Shown here: positions 25,890-33,890 of the stretch, piece after piece | Position numbering within the stretch: position 1 is the stretch's first letter | Layout: each line of letters begins with the position of its first letter | Assembly: GCA_963665165.1 (NCBI GenBank) | Contig: OY761989.1 | Coordinates: 744,001-808,000, forward strand | DNA length: 64,000 bases | Direction: 5' to 3' | From: G963663315 sp963665165 | Lineage (GTDB): Bacteria; Pseudomonadota; Gammaproteobacteria; Arenicellales; Poriferihabitantaceae | Translations under genes and position numbers: made by a program | The notes under the pieces: generated by a model | What the model was told of the DNA's origin: nothing | The model's input: only the letters and a program-made list of their open reading frames with translations | Databases searched by the model: none

Positions 25890-27038
25890 CTAGTGAATAA
25901 CCACCTGTTCGATGGCTTTCGAGTGGTGGGTCAGCGCCTCCCAGCCTTCGTCCGTCACAATGAAACTGTCCCCGACCTGCGCCCTGAATGATTCGGTACT
26001 GACTGAACCATCCACGGCCAGGACCATGCTGGCCTGCAGAACGGTCTTGTCTCCGGTCACCAGTTGGGGTTTTTCCAGGAAACTGAAACCGGTTCCGCGA
26101 CCGCAACGGAAAGGATATTCATAACCCGCGGACTGGATCACTTCGGCGTAGGCCGCATGGACATCTTCTGCCGGAACGCCAGCCCGCAGTACCTTCAACG
26201 CAGCCGCCTGACTGTCTACCGCCACCTGATAGATTTTTTCCTGGAATGCGTTCCTGATTTCCCCGATCCAGAAGGTTCGATCGAATCCCAGTTTAAAGCG
26301 ATGAAAATTGGTCATGCCGCAAAAGCACAGAAATACAGGTTCTCCGAAGCTCATGATCCGGTTCGAGGCGCGATGATGGGTGCGGGTGATTTCATCGCCC
26401 GAGGCCATGATCTGGAGAAAATGGGTGTTCGGGGACATTTTTGAGCCATTATAGTATTTTGCGAGCAATGCCGAGGCTGTTCTGGCGCCTGCGGCAGAAG
26501 TGGCCAATGCCACCTCGTACTCAGCGACGCCATGCCCGATTGTTTCTTTTCCAGCCTGCATCATGGCATTCGCGACCTGGCCGGCGTGTCGCGCAAGCGC
26601 CAGTTCCTCTTCGGATTTGATCATGCGCATTTCGGAGATGATCGGGGTTGCGTCAGCAATCCGCCGGTCACCGGCCAGCGAGTCCAGATACTCGCGCACG
26701 ACGGCGGACATCCGGTACTTTTCGATTGCGATATTCTGTTTGCCTTTGATCCCGTCATGAAGGTGTTTCTGCCATTCCCCCGGGACGCCATCGTTCCAGG
26801 CCTCGATGCGATCTACCCTGGCATGGTCGAACGCCATACCCGCATCAAGAACCGGGGTAATCAATACGCTTTCTCCGTCCGCGGGAACAAGCGCCAGCGT
26901 TGGCCGGCCAAACTCCATGTGGAGGTAGTCATAGTAACCCGTGTAGTAATACACGCTATCGTCATCGCTCAAAATCGCGAGGTCGATATCGTTTTCATTC
27001 AACCTTTCGCGCAGTTGCCGGGTTCTTTGTTCAAACAT
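25890..27038 (-). CDS. M24 (creatinase/aminopeptidase P fold) protein with degenerate metal site
   Basis: 382 residues. The N-terminal creatinase-type domain (~1-135, SDDDSVYYYTGYYDYLHMEF) precedes the pita-bread domain. Of the five canonical M24 metal ligands only D253 (GFDRTF) is obvious. The first Asp position lies in FLCFCGMTNF, the His is Arg (CGRGTGF, R314), the first Glu is Asp (LAVDGS, D343) and the last is not acidic (QVGDSF). A classical two-metal peptidase is therefore unlikely. Creatinase itself is a metal-free member that cleaves C-N bonds, so a small-molecule hydrolase or lyase role is plausible. It converges on the permease gene before it. Confidence 0.8.
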   Translation of the reverse strand: MFEQRTRQLRERLNENDIDLAILSDDDSVYYYTGYYDYLHMEFGRPTLALVPADGESVLITPVLDAGMAFDHARVDRIEAWNDGVPGEWQKHLHDGIKGKQNIAIEKYRMSAVVREYLDSLAGDRRIADATPIISEMRMIKSEEELALARHAGQVANAMMQAGKETIGHGVAEYEVALATSAAGARTASALLAKYYNGSKMSPNTHFLQIMASGDEITRTHHRASNRIMSFGEPVFLCFCGMTNFHRFKLGFDRTFWIGEIRNAFQEKIYQVAVDSQAAALKVLRAGVPAEDVHAAYAEVIQSAGYEYPFRCGRGTGFSFLEKPQLVTGDKTVLQASMVLAVDGSVSTESFRAQVGDSFIVTDEGWEALTHHSKAIEQVVIH

Positions 27039-27168
27039 GCCGCCAATATAGCATGATGAAGTTCGTTCGTCGCATAACGGCTGCTTCGTCCAATGAAAAA
27101 TTTACTGGATATCTATTGAATTTGGCCTTCAAATTCATTAGGGTGCACGCTGATGTCCAGTTTCATTT

Positions 27169-27245
27169 GCGCCCGTAGCTCAGTTGGATAGAGTACCTGG
27201 CTACGAACCAGGCGGTCGGGAGTTCGAATCTCTCCGGGCGCGCCA
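27169..27245 (+). tRNA. tRNA-Arg(ACG)
   Basis: 77-nt cloverleaf including encoded CCA. Acceptor arms are GCGCCCG (27169-27175) and CGGGCGC (27235-27241). The anticodon arm is CCTGG-CTACGAA-CCAGG with anticodon ACG at 27203-27205, and the T arm contains GTTCGAATC. The discriminator base is G27242. No integrase or att-like duplication is seen next to it. Confidence 0.97.
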
Positions 27246-27319
27246 CCCGTTCCACACAGGTCAGGCTATCGGGCATGCAGTAGTTGTCCACGATACAATC
27301 AAAACCTGGAGGAGGAAGG

Positions 27320-27802
27320 ATGAACAAGACCCTGATCGCCATGAGTATCTGCGTGTCCCTTGTGTTTTGTGGGGGAGCTGTGGCTGAAAGCGGGCCAGCG
27401 GGGGAAAAGGTCGTTTCGGAGCACATGGTGGCTGAGGCCATGCTGACAGCCCATTATATCGATGCCGCGCTTAAAGCAGGGATGACCCAGGACGAAATCA
27501 ATGCGGTTCTTGCCGATATTGCGGAACGATCCGTTATTTCGGAATTCTGGATCAGCGATGAACAGGGCCAGGTTCGATTCGGCAACATCAGTGGCACGAC
27601 ATTCCGTTTTCCGACGGACCCCCAGGGTGATACGCAGGCAGCCCCTTTCGCCGCTCTTCTGAAAGGCAGCCAGACCGTAGTCGTTCAGGATATGCAAAAG
27701 CGGGAGTACGATGGCGCGCTGTTCAAATATGTGGCTGTCGCAGGGGTTGACAAGCCACGTATTGTCCAGGTGGGTGTTTCCGGTGAGGAGCTTTCGAGGT
27801 AA
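27320..27802 (+). CDS. secreted protein of unknown function
   Basis: 160 residues from ATG 27320, supported by GGAGGAAGG just upstream. The N terminus is a good Sec signal peptide (MNKTLIAMSICVSLVFCGGA, cleavage near AVAES). The mature part has a helical section (VVSEHMVAEAMLTAHYIDAA) and then ISEFWISDEQGQVRFGN and KYVAVAGVDKPRIVQVGV, which recall the ligand-sensing PAS/Cache type beta sheet of periplasmic sensors. No membrane anchor or output domain follows. I do not recognise a named family. It stands alone between a tRNA and the PII gene. Confidence 0.8.
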   Translation: MNKTLIAMSICVSLVFCGGAVAESGPAGEKVVSEHMVAEAMLTAHYIDAALKAGMTQDEINAVLADIAERSVISEFWISDEQGQVRFGNISGTTFRFPTDPQGDTQAAPFAALLKGSQTVVVQDMQKREYDGALFKYVAVAGVDKPRIVQVGVSGEELSR

Positions 27803-27830
27803 GCAAGGACAGCTTGTTGCGAATGCTGGT

Positions 27831-27851
27831 ACGGGATACGGGATACGGGAT
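27831..27851 (+). repeat. three tandem copies of ACGGGAT
   Basis: The 7-bp unit ACGGGAT occurs at 27831, 27838 and 27845 in the gap between the secreted protein gene and the PII gene. No matching binding-site family is recognised. Confidence 0.7.
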
Positions 27852-27904
27852 ACCGGCATGGTATGATGTTTCCAACAACCAACGGGTAATATCAGGATAT
27901 AAAA

Positions 27905-28243
27905 ATGAAACTGATCACCGCGATTATCAAGCCATTCAAGCTCGATGAAGTCAGGGATGCCTTGTCCGAGGTCGGTATACAGGGCATGACCGTGACCGAA
28001 CTCAAGGGGTTCGGAAGACAGAAAGGACATACCGAACTGTACCGGGGAGCCGAATACATTGTGGATTTCGTGCCGAAAGTGAAACTGGAAGTGGCGGTGG
28101 AGGATTCGATAGAAGACAAGGTGGTTGAAACCATTGTCGGGGCTGCGCAAACCGGGAAGCTCGGAGACGGCAAGATTTTTGTCTATGACCTGGACAAGGC
28201 GGTCCGGATTCGTACCGGAGAGCTGAACGGAGACGCGCTGTAG
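27905..28243 (+). CDS. glnB: nitrogen regulatory protein P-II
   Basis: 112 residues, the standard PII length. MKLITAIIKPFKLDEVRDAL and KGFGRQKGHTELYRGAEY are signature segments. Tyr51 at the T-loop apex (RGAEY) is the uridylylation site, and GDGKIFVYDLDKAVRIRTGE is the C-terminal nucleotide-binding signature. It senses 2-oxoglutarate/ATP/ADP and controls glutamine synthetase adenylylation and nitrogen gene expression. No amtB is adjacent, which favours glnB over glnK, but the distinction is not certain. Three tandem ACGGGAT units precede it. Confidence 0.93.
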   Translation: MKLITAIIKPFKLDEVRDALSEVGIQGMTVTELKGFGRQKGHTELYRGAEYIVDFVPKVKLEVAVEDSIEDKVVETIVGAAQTGKLGDGKIFVYDLDKAVRIRTGELNGDAL

Positions 28244-28264
28244 GCAGGGAGTCCGGACGACCCG

Positions 28265-30013
28265 ATGAAAAATCCCGCCGGATATTCCCATATCAGGAAT
28301 CTGATCCGGAATGACCAATGTGTCATACTGGATGGCGCCATTGCCACAGAGTTGCAGCGTTCGGGCATCCGGGGCTGGGGGTTGAAGGAGGATATTCACT
28401 GGGGGTTTGACGCATTGCATGTAGCGCCGCAAACGGTTCTCGACCTCCATGGGCAATACCTGGATGCCGGAGCGCACATACTGACTACCGATACCTACAC
28501 GATTCTGGAGGCGCCCTCCTATTCCGCGGATTACGACATCCATGTTCCAAACCCGATTCACTGGATGGATCTGGCCCGCACCGCAATCGAATTGCCCAGG
28601 CAGGCCATCGCTGAACGGAAGCGGGAGGATGACGCGGTGGTCGCGTTCAGTATTGGCGGGGAGATCGAAGATGACGAGCAGAAGGACACCATGGAATTCC
28701 TGTTGCGGATATTCCAGGATTGCCCGCCGGATATCATCCTGTTTGAAACCCTGTCCCTGATCGAGGACAACCTGACCTTCGAGGCCATCCGGGCGTTGAT
28801 TGATTCCGGTTTCCCGGTCTGGGTTTCATTCAGGCGATGCCGCAAGGGGGTCTGCGGTATACACGGGCAGCTTTGGGGAGGGCCCGAGGGGGACCGTTTT
28901 GGCCGCCTGGCTCAAACCTTCGAAAAAATGGGGGTCGAGGCTCTGCTGATCAACTGCCTGCCGATCAACCGGGTGGATGGAACCTTGTCGTGGTTGAGGG
29001 ATTTTACAACGCTGCCCCTGGGGGTTTACCCCAACGTCGGCAGATTCGAAGATTCCGGCTGGAAGTTCGACGAGTCGATGAGTCCGGAGGATTATGCCGC
29101 CAAAGCCCTGACCTGGCGGGCAGAGGGAGCGCAGATCATCGGCGGTTGCTGCGGGGTCGGACCGTCCGCAATAGCCGCCGTAGGGGAGGCGGTGAAGGGG
29201 GTGCCGCATGGACACGAGCGCAGAAAGATCAGGGAAGAGGAACCCGTACCTTCGGGCATCCCTGAATTTCCGGACGGGTTTGGCTGGATGGATGTGTCCG
29301 GCCGGGAATTGTATCCACTGCCCTTGCCGGAAATCGTGGTGGACACCGGGGTATTCGTGCCCACCCAGGGCAGTTACCTGATCTGGAAATACCTGTTCAA
29401 CAATGGCACAGGCGCTGGCAGGAGCTGTCTCGATATCGGCTGCGGCGTCGGTATTCTGGCCATTCAACTGGCGCTCAACGGGGCGCGGAATGTGACCGCT
29501 TTCGATATTCTGCCTGAGGCCGTGAACAACACATTGACCAACGCCTTCCGCAATGGCGTTGCCGACCGGATGACCGGAATCGCCGCCGACCTGTATTCCT
29601 TTCTGCCAGAGGAAAAGTTTGACGTGATCGTGGCCAGCCTTTACCAGATGCCCACCAATCCGAAAGGACAAAGCCGGGGGCATCGCGACATCGACTATTG
29701 GGGGCGAAACCTGCTCGATCATTTCATCAAGAACCTGGACAACTACCTGAATCCCGGCGGGACGGCTTACCTGATGCAGGTTTCAATGCTCGGAGCCAAA
29801 CGGACCCGGGACCTGTTGCAGAAGAACGGCTACAAATTCCGGGTCGTCGATTTCAATCTGTACCAGTTCAACCCGGTGTTCAACGACAACCTGGAACAGA
29901 TTTACGCGGTGGAAAACCTGTCAGACGCTTACCATTTCAAGTACTCGGAAAACGAGCATACGATGGTCATGTATCTTCTCGAAATCACCCGCAACCATCA
30001 GACAGCGGAGTAG
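28265..30013 (+). CDS. fusion: homocysteine S-methyltransferase domain + SAM-dependent methyltransferase domain
   Basis: 582 residues. Residues ~10-315 are a homocysteine/betaine-type S-methyltransferase barrel: VILDGAIATELQRSG, ILTTDTYTILEAPSYS, and the three zinc-binding Cys at C231 (LINCLP) and C295-C296 (GGCCGVGP). Residues ~350-578 are a class I methyltransferase: SAM motif LDIGCGVGILAI (389-400), acidic loop D414 (AFDILPEA), and IVASLYQMPTNP in the motif IV position, reminiscent of the NPPY motif of PrmC-like enzymes. The frame is continuous, so both activities may sit in one cytoplasmic enzyme of methionine/methyl metabolism. The pairing is unusual. It starts 22 bp after glnB and overlaps the convergent SDR gene by 16 bp. 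Confidence 0.85.
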   Translation: MKNPAGYSHIRNLIRNDQCVILDGAIATELQRSGIRGWGLKEDIHWGFDALHVAPQTVLDLHGQYLDAGAHILTTDTYTILEAPSYSADYDIHVPNPIHWMDLARTAIELPRQAIAERKREDDAVVAFSIGGEIEDDEQKDTMEFLLRIFQDCPPDIILFETLSLIEDNLTFEAIRALIDSGFPVWVSFRRCRKGVCGIHGQLWGGPEGDRFGRLAQTFEKMGVEALLINCLPINRVDGTLSWLRDFTTLPLGVYPNVGRFEDSGWKFDESMSPEDYAAKALTWRAEGAQIIGGCCGVGPSAIAAVGEAVKGVPHGHERRKIREEEPVPSGIPEFPDGFGWMDVSGRELYPLPLPEIVVDTGVFVPTQGSYLIWKYLFNNGTGAGRSCLDIGCGVGILAIQLALNGARNVTAFDILPEAVNNTLTNAFRNGVADRMTGIAADLYSFLPEEKFDVIVASLYQMPTNPKGQSRGHRDIDYWGRNLLDHFIKNLDNYLNPGGTAYLMQVSMLGAKRTRDLLQKNGYKFRVVDFNLYQFNPVFNDNLEQIYAVENLSDAYHFKYSENEHTMVMYLLEITRNHQTAE

Positions 30014-30780
30014 CCGCCATCCACCATGTAAATGCCGCCGGTACACCAGGCGGCCGCGTCTGAAGCCAGAAATACCGCCAGCCCCGCAATATCATCGGCC
30101 TGTCCGATCCTGCCGAGGGGTATCCGGTCGATAAAACGTTGCAGAATCGCGTCATCGCGCCAAAGCGCCTCGCTGAACCGGGTCTTTACCAATCCCGGAC
30201 ATATCGCATTGACCCGGATATTGTCTTCCCCCCAGTCCTGGGCCATGGCTTTGGTCAAACTGTTGATTGCGGCCTTGCTGACACTGTAAACGCCAATCGA
30301 CCGTTCAGGCGTGATGCCGCCGATCGAACTGATATTGATGATGGCCCCGCCTCCGCGTTCTCTCATGATGGGCCGGACTTGTTTGCAAAGTTCGAAAGGC
30401 CCCTTGAGGTTGACATCGATAATCTTGTCGAATGCGCGTTCATCCGTCTCATGAATCGGGCCGAATACCGGATTGGCGGCGGCATTGTTGACCACGATAT
30501 CAATGCCTCCGCAGCTTTTTACAGTGGTCTCCACCAGCCGGTCCATGTCCTCGGGATTTCCGATATTGGCGGCAACCGCGGTAGCCTCCAGCCCATCGGC
30601 CTGAAAAGCCGCCGCGATCTGGTCCACCGCCGCCTGGTTCCGGCTGCTGACCACGACCCTTGCGCCAAATTCAGCCAGCCCCCGGGCGATGGCTTCACCG
30701 ATGCCTTTGCTGGCGCCGGTAACCAGCGCAGTTTTTCCGTGCAGGTGGAACAGTGGCTCGATCCGGTTCTGTGATGACAT
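29998..30780 (-). CDS. short-chain dehydrogenase/reductase (SDR)
   Basis: 260 residues from ATG 30780; a GTG at 30807 is an alternative start. Classical SDR features are in order: TGASKGIGEAIA (nucleotide-binding glycine motif), NNAAANP, catalytic Ser in NISSIGG, and Tyr/Lys in VYSVSK. The C terminus (LAVFLASDAAAWCTGGIYMVDGG) is typical of the 3-oxoacyl-ACP reductase/glucose dehydrogenase branch. The substrate cannot be told. Its last codons overlap the end of the convergent methyltransferase fusion. Confidence 0.9.
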   Translation of the reverse strand: MSSQNRIEPLFHLHGKTALVTGASKGIGEAIARGLAEFGARVVVSSRNQAAVDQIAAAFQADGLEATAVAANIGNPEDMDRLVETTVKSCGGIDIVVNNAAANPVFGPIHETDERAFDKIIDVNLKGPFELCKQVRPIMRERGGGAIINISSIGGITPERSIGVYSVSKAAINSLTKAMAQDWGEDNIRVNAICPGLVKTRFSEALWRDDAILQRFIDRIPLGRIGQADDIAGLAVFLASDAAAWCTGGIYMVDGGYSAV

Positions 30781-30855
30781 GATGAATGTTCCGTTGTTAT
30801 CCGCCACGGATTGCCAGGGGGACGACGAAAGCAGACACGGATTGCCGGTCCTGCG

Positions 30856-31323
30856 TTACTGTCCGGTCAATGCCTGTAATACCTTGCCAGGATGAGCCGC
30901 GGCTTTCGGCACCCTGCGCCAGTGTTTCTTCACGGTCCCGTCACGGCCAATCCAGACCGTGGAGCGGATAATGCCGATCACTTTTTTCCCATACATCATT
31001 TTTTCGCCATAAGCCTGGTACTCGGTCATCATTGCTTTGTCCGGGTCGCTGAGCAAGGTCAGCGGAAGCTGGTATTTGTCGATAAATTTCGTGTGCGACT
31101 CCGCGTTGTCCGGAGATACGCCAATCACCGCCGCTCCGGTTTTTTCGATTTCCGACCAGATGTCGCGGAACCCGCACGCTTCCTTCGTACATCCCGGGGT
31201 ATCGTCTTTCGGATAAAAGTAAACGATAACGTCCCGGCCCTTGAAGTCCTCCAGGGAGACCGGTCGGTTATTCTGGTCGGTGAGTGTGAAATCCGGGGCG
31301 GGCCTGCCTTCTTCAATCGCCAT
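30856..31323 (-). CDS. bcp: thioredoxin-dependent peroxiredoxin, Bcp/PrxQ type
   Basis: 155 residues from ATG 31323, with GAGG upstream; the codon before is TTG. The thioredoxin-fold peroxidase motif is FYPKDDTPGCTKEACGFRD, with the peroxidatic Cys followed five residues later by a resolving Cys, as in atypical two-Cys Bcp enzymes. IIRSTVWIGRDGTVKKHWRR is the usual C-terminal part. It reduces hydroperoxides in the cytoplasm. It is divergent from accA, with 100 bp between starts. Confidence 0.95.
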   Translation of the reverse strand: MAIEEGRPAPDFTLTDQNNRPVSLEDFKGRDVIVYFYPKDDTPGCTKEACGFRDIWSEIEKTGAAVIGVSPDNAESHTKFIDKYQLPLTLLSDPDKAMMTEYQAYGEKMMYGKKVIGIIRSTVWIGRDGTVKKHWRRVPKAAAHPGKVLQALTGQ

Positions 31324-31423
31324 CAATCAGCCTCGTGGTTCAGAATTGGAAGTGGAAAGTATACCCGGTCCGGAAATAGTTTAAAATTGGTGGATCAACG
31401 GTAAAACATCATGGAACCTGAAA

Positions 31424-32386
31424 ATGGGCCTGGAGTATCTCGAATTCGAAAAGCCTGTCGCGGAGTTGCAGGAGAAAATCTCGGAACTCAAACGTGTCAG
31501 TGTCGAGGGCGGGCTGAACCTCGATGAGGAGATCAGGAATCTGGAGGCCCGAAGTACCCAGCTTACCCGTGACATTTTTTCCAGATTGAGCGCGTGGCAG
31601 ATCACCCAGCTTGCCCGGCATCCGTTACGCCCTTATACGCTCGACTACGTTAAACTCGTGGTCGAGGATTTTCAGGAGTTGCATGGAGACCGGATGTATG
31701 CGGATGATCCTTCGATTATCTGCGGCCTGGGTTTGATCGACGGACACCGGGTGGCCATTATCGGCCATCAGAAAGGCAAGGATACCCGTGAACGAACCTG
31801 GCGGAATTTCGGCATGCCGCGTCCGGAAGGTTATCGAAAGGCCCAGCGTGTCATGAAGCTGGCGGAACGATTCGGTCTGCCGGTGGTTACATTGATCGAC
31901 ACTCCGGGCGCTTATCCTGGAATTGGCGCTGAAGAAAGAGGGCAAAGCGAGGCGATCGCCCGATCGATCGAAGTGATGGTCAGCCTGGATACGCCGATCA
32001 TTTCAGTCGTGATCGGCGAAGGCGGCTCTGGCGGCGCGCTGGCGATCGGTGTATGCGACAAGCTGATCATGCTGCAATATGCAACCTATTCGGTGATTTC
32101 CCCGGAGGGTTGTGCCTCCATACTCTGGAAGAGCGCCGAAAAAGCGGCTGAGGCGGCTGAAGCGATGGGTGTGACTACGGCGGAGCTGTCCAGATTCGGC
32201 CTGGTTGACGAGATTGTGGCCGAACCCCTGGGCGGAGCACACAGAAATTATCGGGAGACCGCGGAAAATCTGAAGGTCAGTCTGGTGGCCTCGCTGGAAA
32301 GTTTTACCGACCAGGAAACACCGGCGGTGCGGGCGATGCGCCATGATCGTTTGATGGGTTTTGGAAGATTCTCGATCCAGGAATGA
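31424..32386 (+). CDS. accA: acetyl-CoA carboxylase carboxyltransferase subunit alpha
   Basis: 320 residues, normal AccA length. YLEFEKPVAELQEKISEL is the characteristic N terminus. The carboxyltransferase core has GHQKGKDTRER, NFGMPRPEGYRKAQRVMKLA, PGAYPGIGAEERGQSEAIA and VIGEGGSGGALAIGVCD. It works with AccD to carboxylate acetyl-CoA, the first step of fatty acid synthesis. It is followed after 25 bp by tilS, the same order as in E. coli and Pseudomonas. Confidence 0.97.
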   Translation: MGLEYLEFEKPVAELQEKISELKRVSVEGGLNLDEEIRNLEARSTQLTRDIFSRLSAWQITQLARHPLRPYTLDYVKLVVEDFQELHGDRMYADDPSIICGLGLIDGHRVAIIGHQKGKDTRERTWRNFGMPRPEGYRKAQRVMKLAERFGLPVVTLIDTPGAYPGIGAEERGQSEAIARSIEVMVSLDTPIISVVIGEGGSGGALAIGVCDKLIMLQYATYSVISPEGCASILWKSAEKAAEAAEAMGVTTAELSRFGLVDEIVAEPLGGAHRNYRETAENLKVSLVASLESFTDQETPAVRAMRHDRLMGFGRFSIQE

Positions 32387-32411
32387 CCCGCCGCATCCTG
32401 CCTGCGGCGAA

Positions 32412-33812
32412 ATGGAACGCGAAGCGGTATCCCGGCAGGCTTACAGCCCGGAAGCGCTGTCCGTTATCCTGTTCCAGCGTTTCAGATTTCGGAGCGGCGT
32501 CCGCTTCATTGTCGCTTACAGCGGCGGATGCGATTCCCAGGTATTGTTGCACAGTCTGGCAGACGCTCTTCAAGGGACAGGGTGTGAAGTGGTCGCGGCG
32601 CATTTCAATCATGGCCTGCAACCCGAATCCGGGCATTGGGTTGATCTGTGCCGACACTGGGCGGAGTCTCTCGGGGTCGGATTCCTCAGCGGCCAGCCGC
32701 TGGCAAACCGGTTGCCCGGAGATTTTGGACAAGGGAGGAATGTCGAGGCCTGGGCCAGGGACGCGCGGTATCGGTGGCTGTCCCGGATCGCGGATGAAGG
32801 CGATGTGGTCCTGACCGCTCATCACGCCAGCGACCAGGCCGAAACGTTCCTGATGAATCTGTTTCAGGGCAAGGGGGTCTCACAGCTTGCCGGCATCTCC
32901 CCTCACCGGCCGATTGTATACGGTTCCACCACCCGTCTGGTCCGGCCGCTGTTGGGGTTTACCCGGGGCCACCTTCGCCAATATGCGCGGCAACACGATT
33001 TGAGCTGGATCGAGGACCCTTCGAATGATTCGGTTTCCCGTTACAGAAACCTGCTGCGCCACGGTCTGATTCCGGTATTGTGCAGGCGTTCTCCGGATCT
33101 GGTCGAAAGGCTGAACACGGCCGCAAATCATTGCCGGATCATTGCCGAACGTGAAATCGAAGCCTTCGACCGGCTTTACCGGCAAAGCGCGGATCCGGAC
33201 GCCAGACGAATTTTCTGCCTGGCCGACCCGCTTGATCTGGCTGGTCTGGCCGATCTGGACCGGTTTGAATTCAACGGCCTGATTCGGCGCTGGTTGCACA
33301 AGTCGGGCTTCGCTTCACCCGGAGACAGGCAATTATCGGAGTTTTACCGCCAGCTTCGCCGCCATGCGGAACATCCGCAACTCCCCCTTGGCCGACCGGT
33401 CATCCGCAAATTCGGCCAGCGCCTGTACCTGACCCGCGCATTCACAAAAAAGCGGCCCGACCCGATTGACTGGAACTTCCAAAGACTCGGGATTGCGCAG
33501 TATGATATCCAGATTCAGGCGAAAACCGTCCTGAACCAGGGACTGAGTCTGTCCAGGGTGGCAGGCGCGCAAATGAAATGGGTGTGGCGCAAAGGGGGTG
33601 AACGCATGCGGTTGCCCAATCGAAGCCACAGCGCTTCGATCAAGAAATTACTGCAAGCCAGCCGGGTTCCGCCCTGGGAGAGAGACAATCTGCCCATGCT
33701 GGCGGTCGATGGCGAGATCGTCTGGGTTCAGGGCATCGGGGTTTCAGACGGGTTTGCCGTGAAGCCGGGGGAAGAGGGAATGTATCCCTGTTTTTCTTTA
33801 ACCAATGATTGA
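32412..33812 (+). CDS. tilS: tRNA(Ile)-lysidine synthase
   Basis: 466 residues from ATG 32412; the frame extends back to a TTG inside accA. The N-terminal PP-loop ATPase has SGGCDS (37-42), HFNHGLQ, and TAHHASDQAETFLMNL. The substrate-recognition section RPLLGFTRGHLRQYARQHDL, with IEDPSNDSVSRYRNLLRH, is diagnostic of TilS. The C-terminal domain (LPNRSHSASIKKLLQASRVP) matches the tRNA acceptor-stem binding part. TilS changes the C34 of tRNA-Ile(CAU) to lysidine. Confidence 0.95.
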   Translation: MEREAVSRQAYSPEALSVILFQRFRFRSGVRFIVAYSGGCDSQVLLHSLADALQGTGCEVVAAHFNHGLQPESGHWVDLCRHWAESLGVGFLSGQPLANRLPGDFGQGRNVEAWARDARYRWLSRIADEGDVVLTAHHASDQAETFLMNLFQGKGVSQLAGISPHRPIVYGSTTRLVRPLLGFTRGHLRQYARQHDLSWIEDPSNDSVSRYRNLLRHGLIPVLCRRSPDLVERLNTAANHCRIIAEREIEAFDRLYRQSADPDARRIFCLADPLDLAGLADLDRFEFNGLIRRWLHKSGFASPGDRQLSEFYRQLRRHAEHPQLPLGRPVIRKFGQRLYLTRAFTKKRPDPIDWNFQRLGIAQYDIQIQAKTVLNQGLSLSRVAGAQMKWVWRKGGERMRLPNRSHSASIKKLLQASRVPPWERDNLPMLAVDGEIVWVQGIGVSDGFAVKPGEEGMYPCFSLTND

Positions 33813-33890
33813 GAGTCGGTCGGCTATTTGGTACGCTACCCCTGCGATTTTACTGAACACAAGGACCGAATCCCAATCTGCCTGCTGTTG

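Noticed and set aside
25890..27038. Assignment of the M24 protein as DMSP lyase DddP
   Set aside because: DddP keeps a specific set of metal ligands that are mostly replaced here, so the label would be unsupported.
27169..27245. tRNA-Arg as an integration site for a genomic island
   Set aside because: No integrase and no repeated 3' tRNA end was found in the flanking sequence.
27831..27851. ACGGGAT triplet as a CRISPR or regulator array
   Set aside because: Only three 7-bp units without spacers; it is a microsatellite-sized repeat. No CRISPR array was seen in the window.
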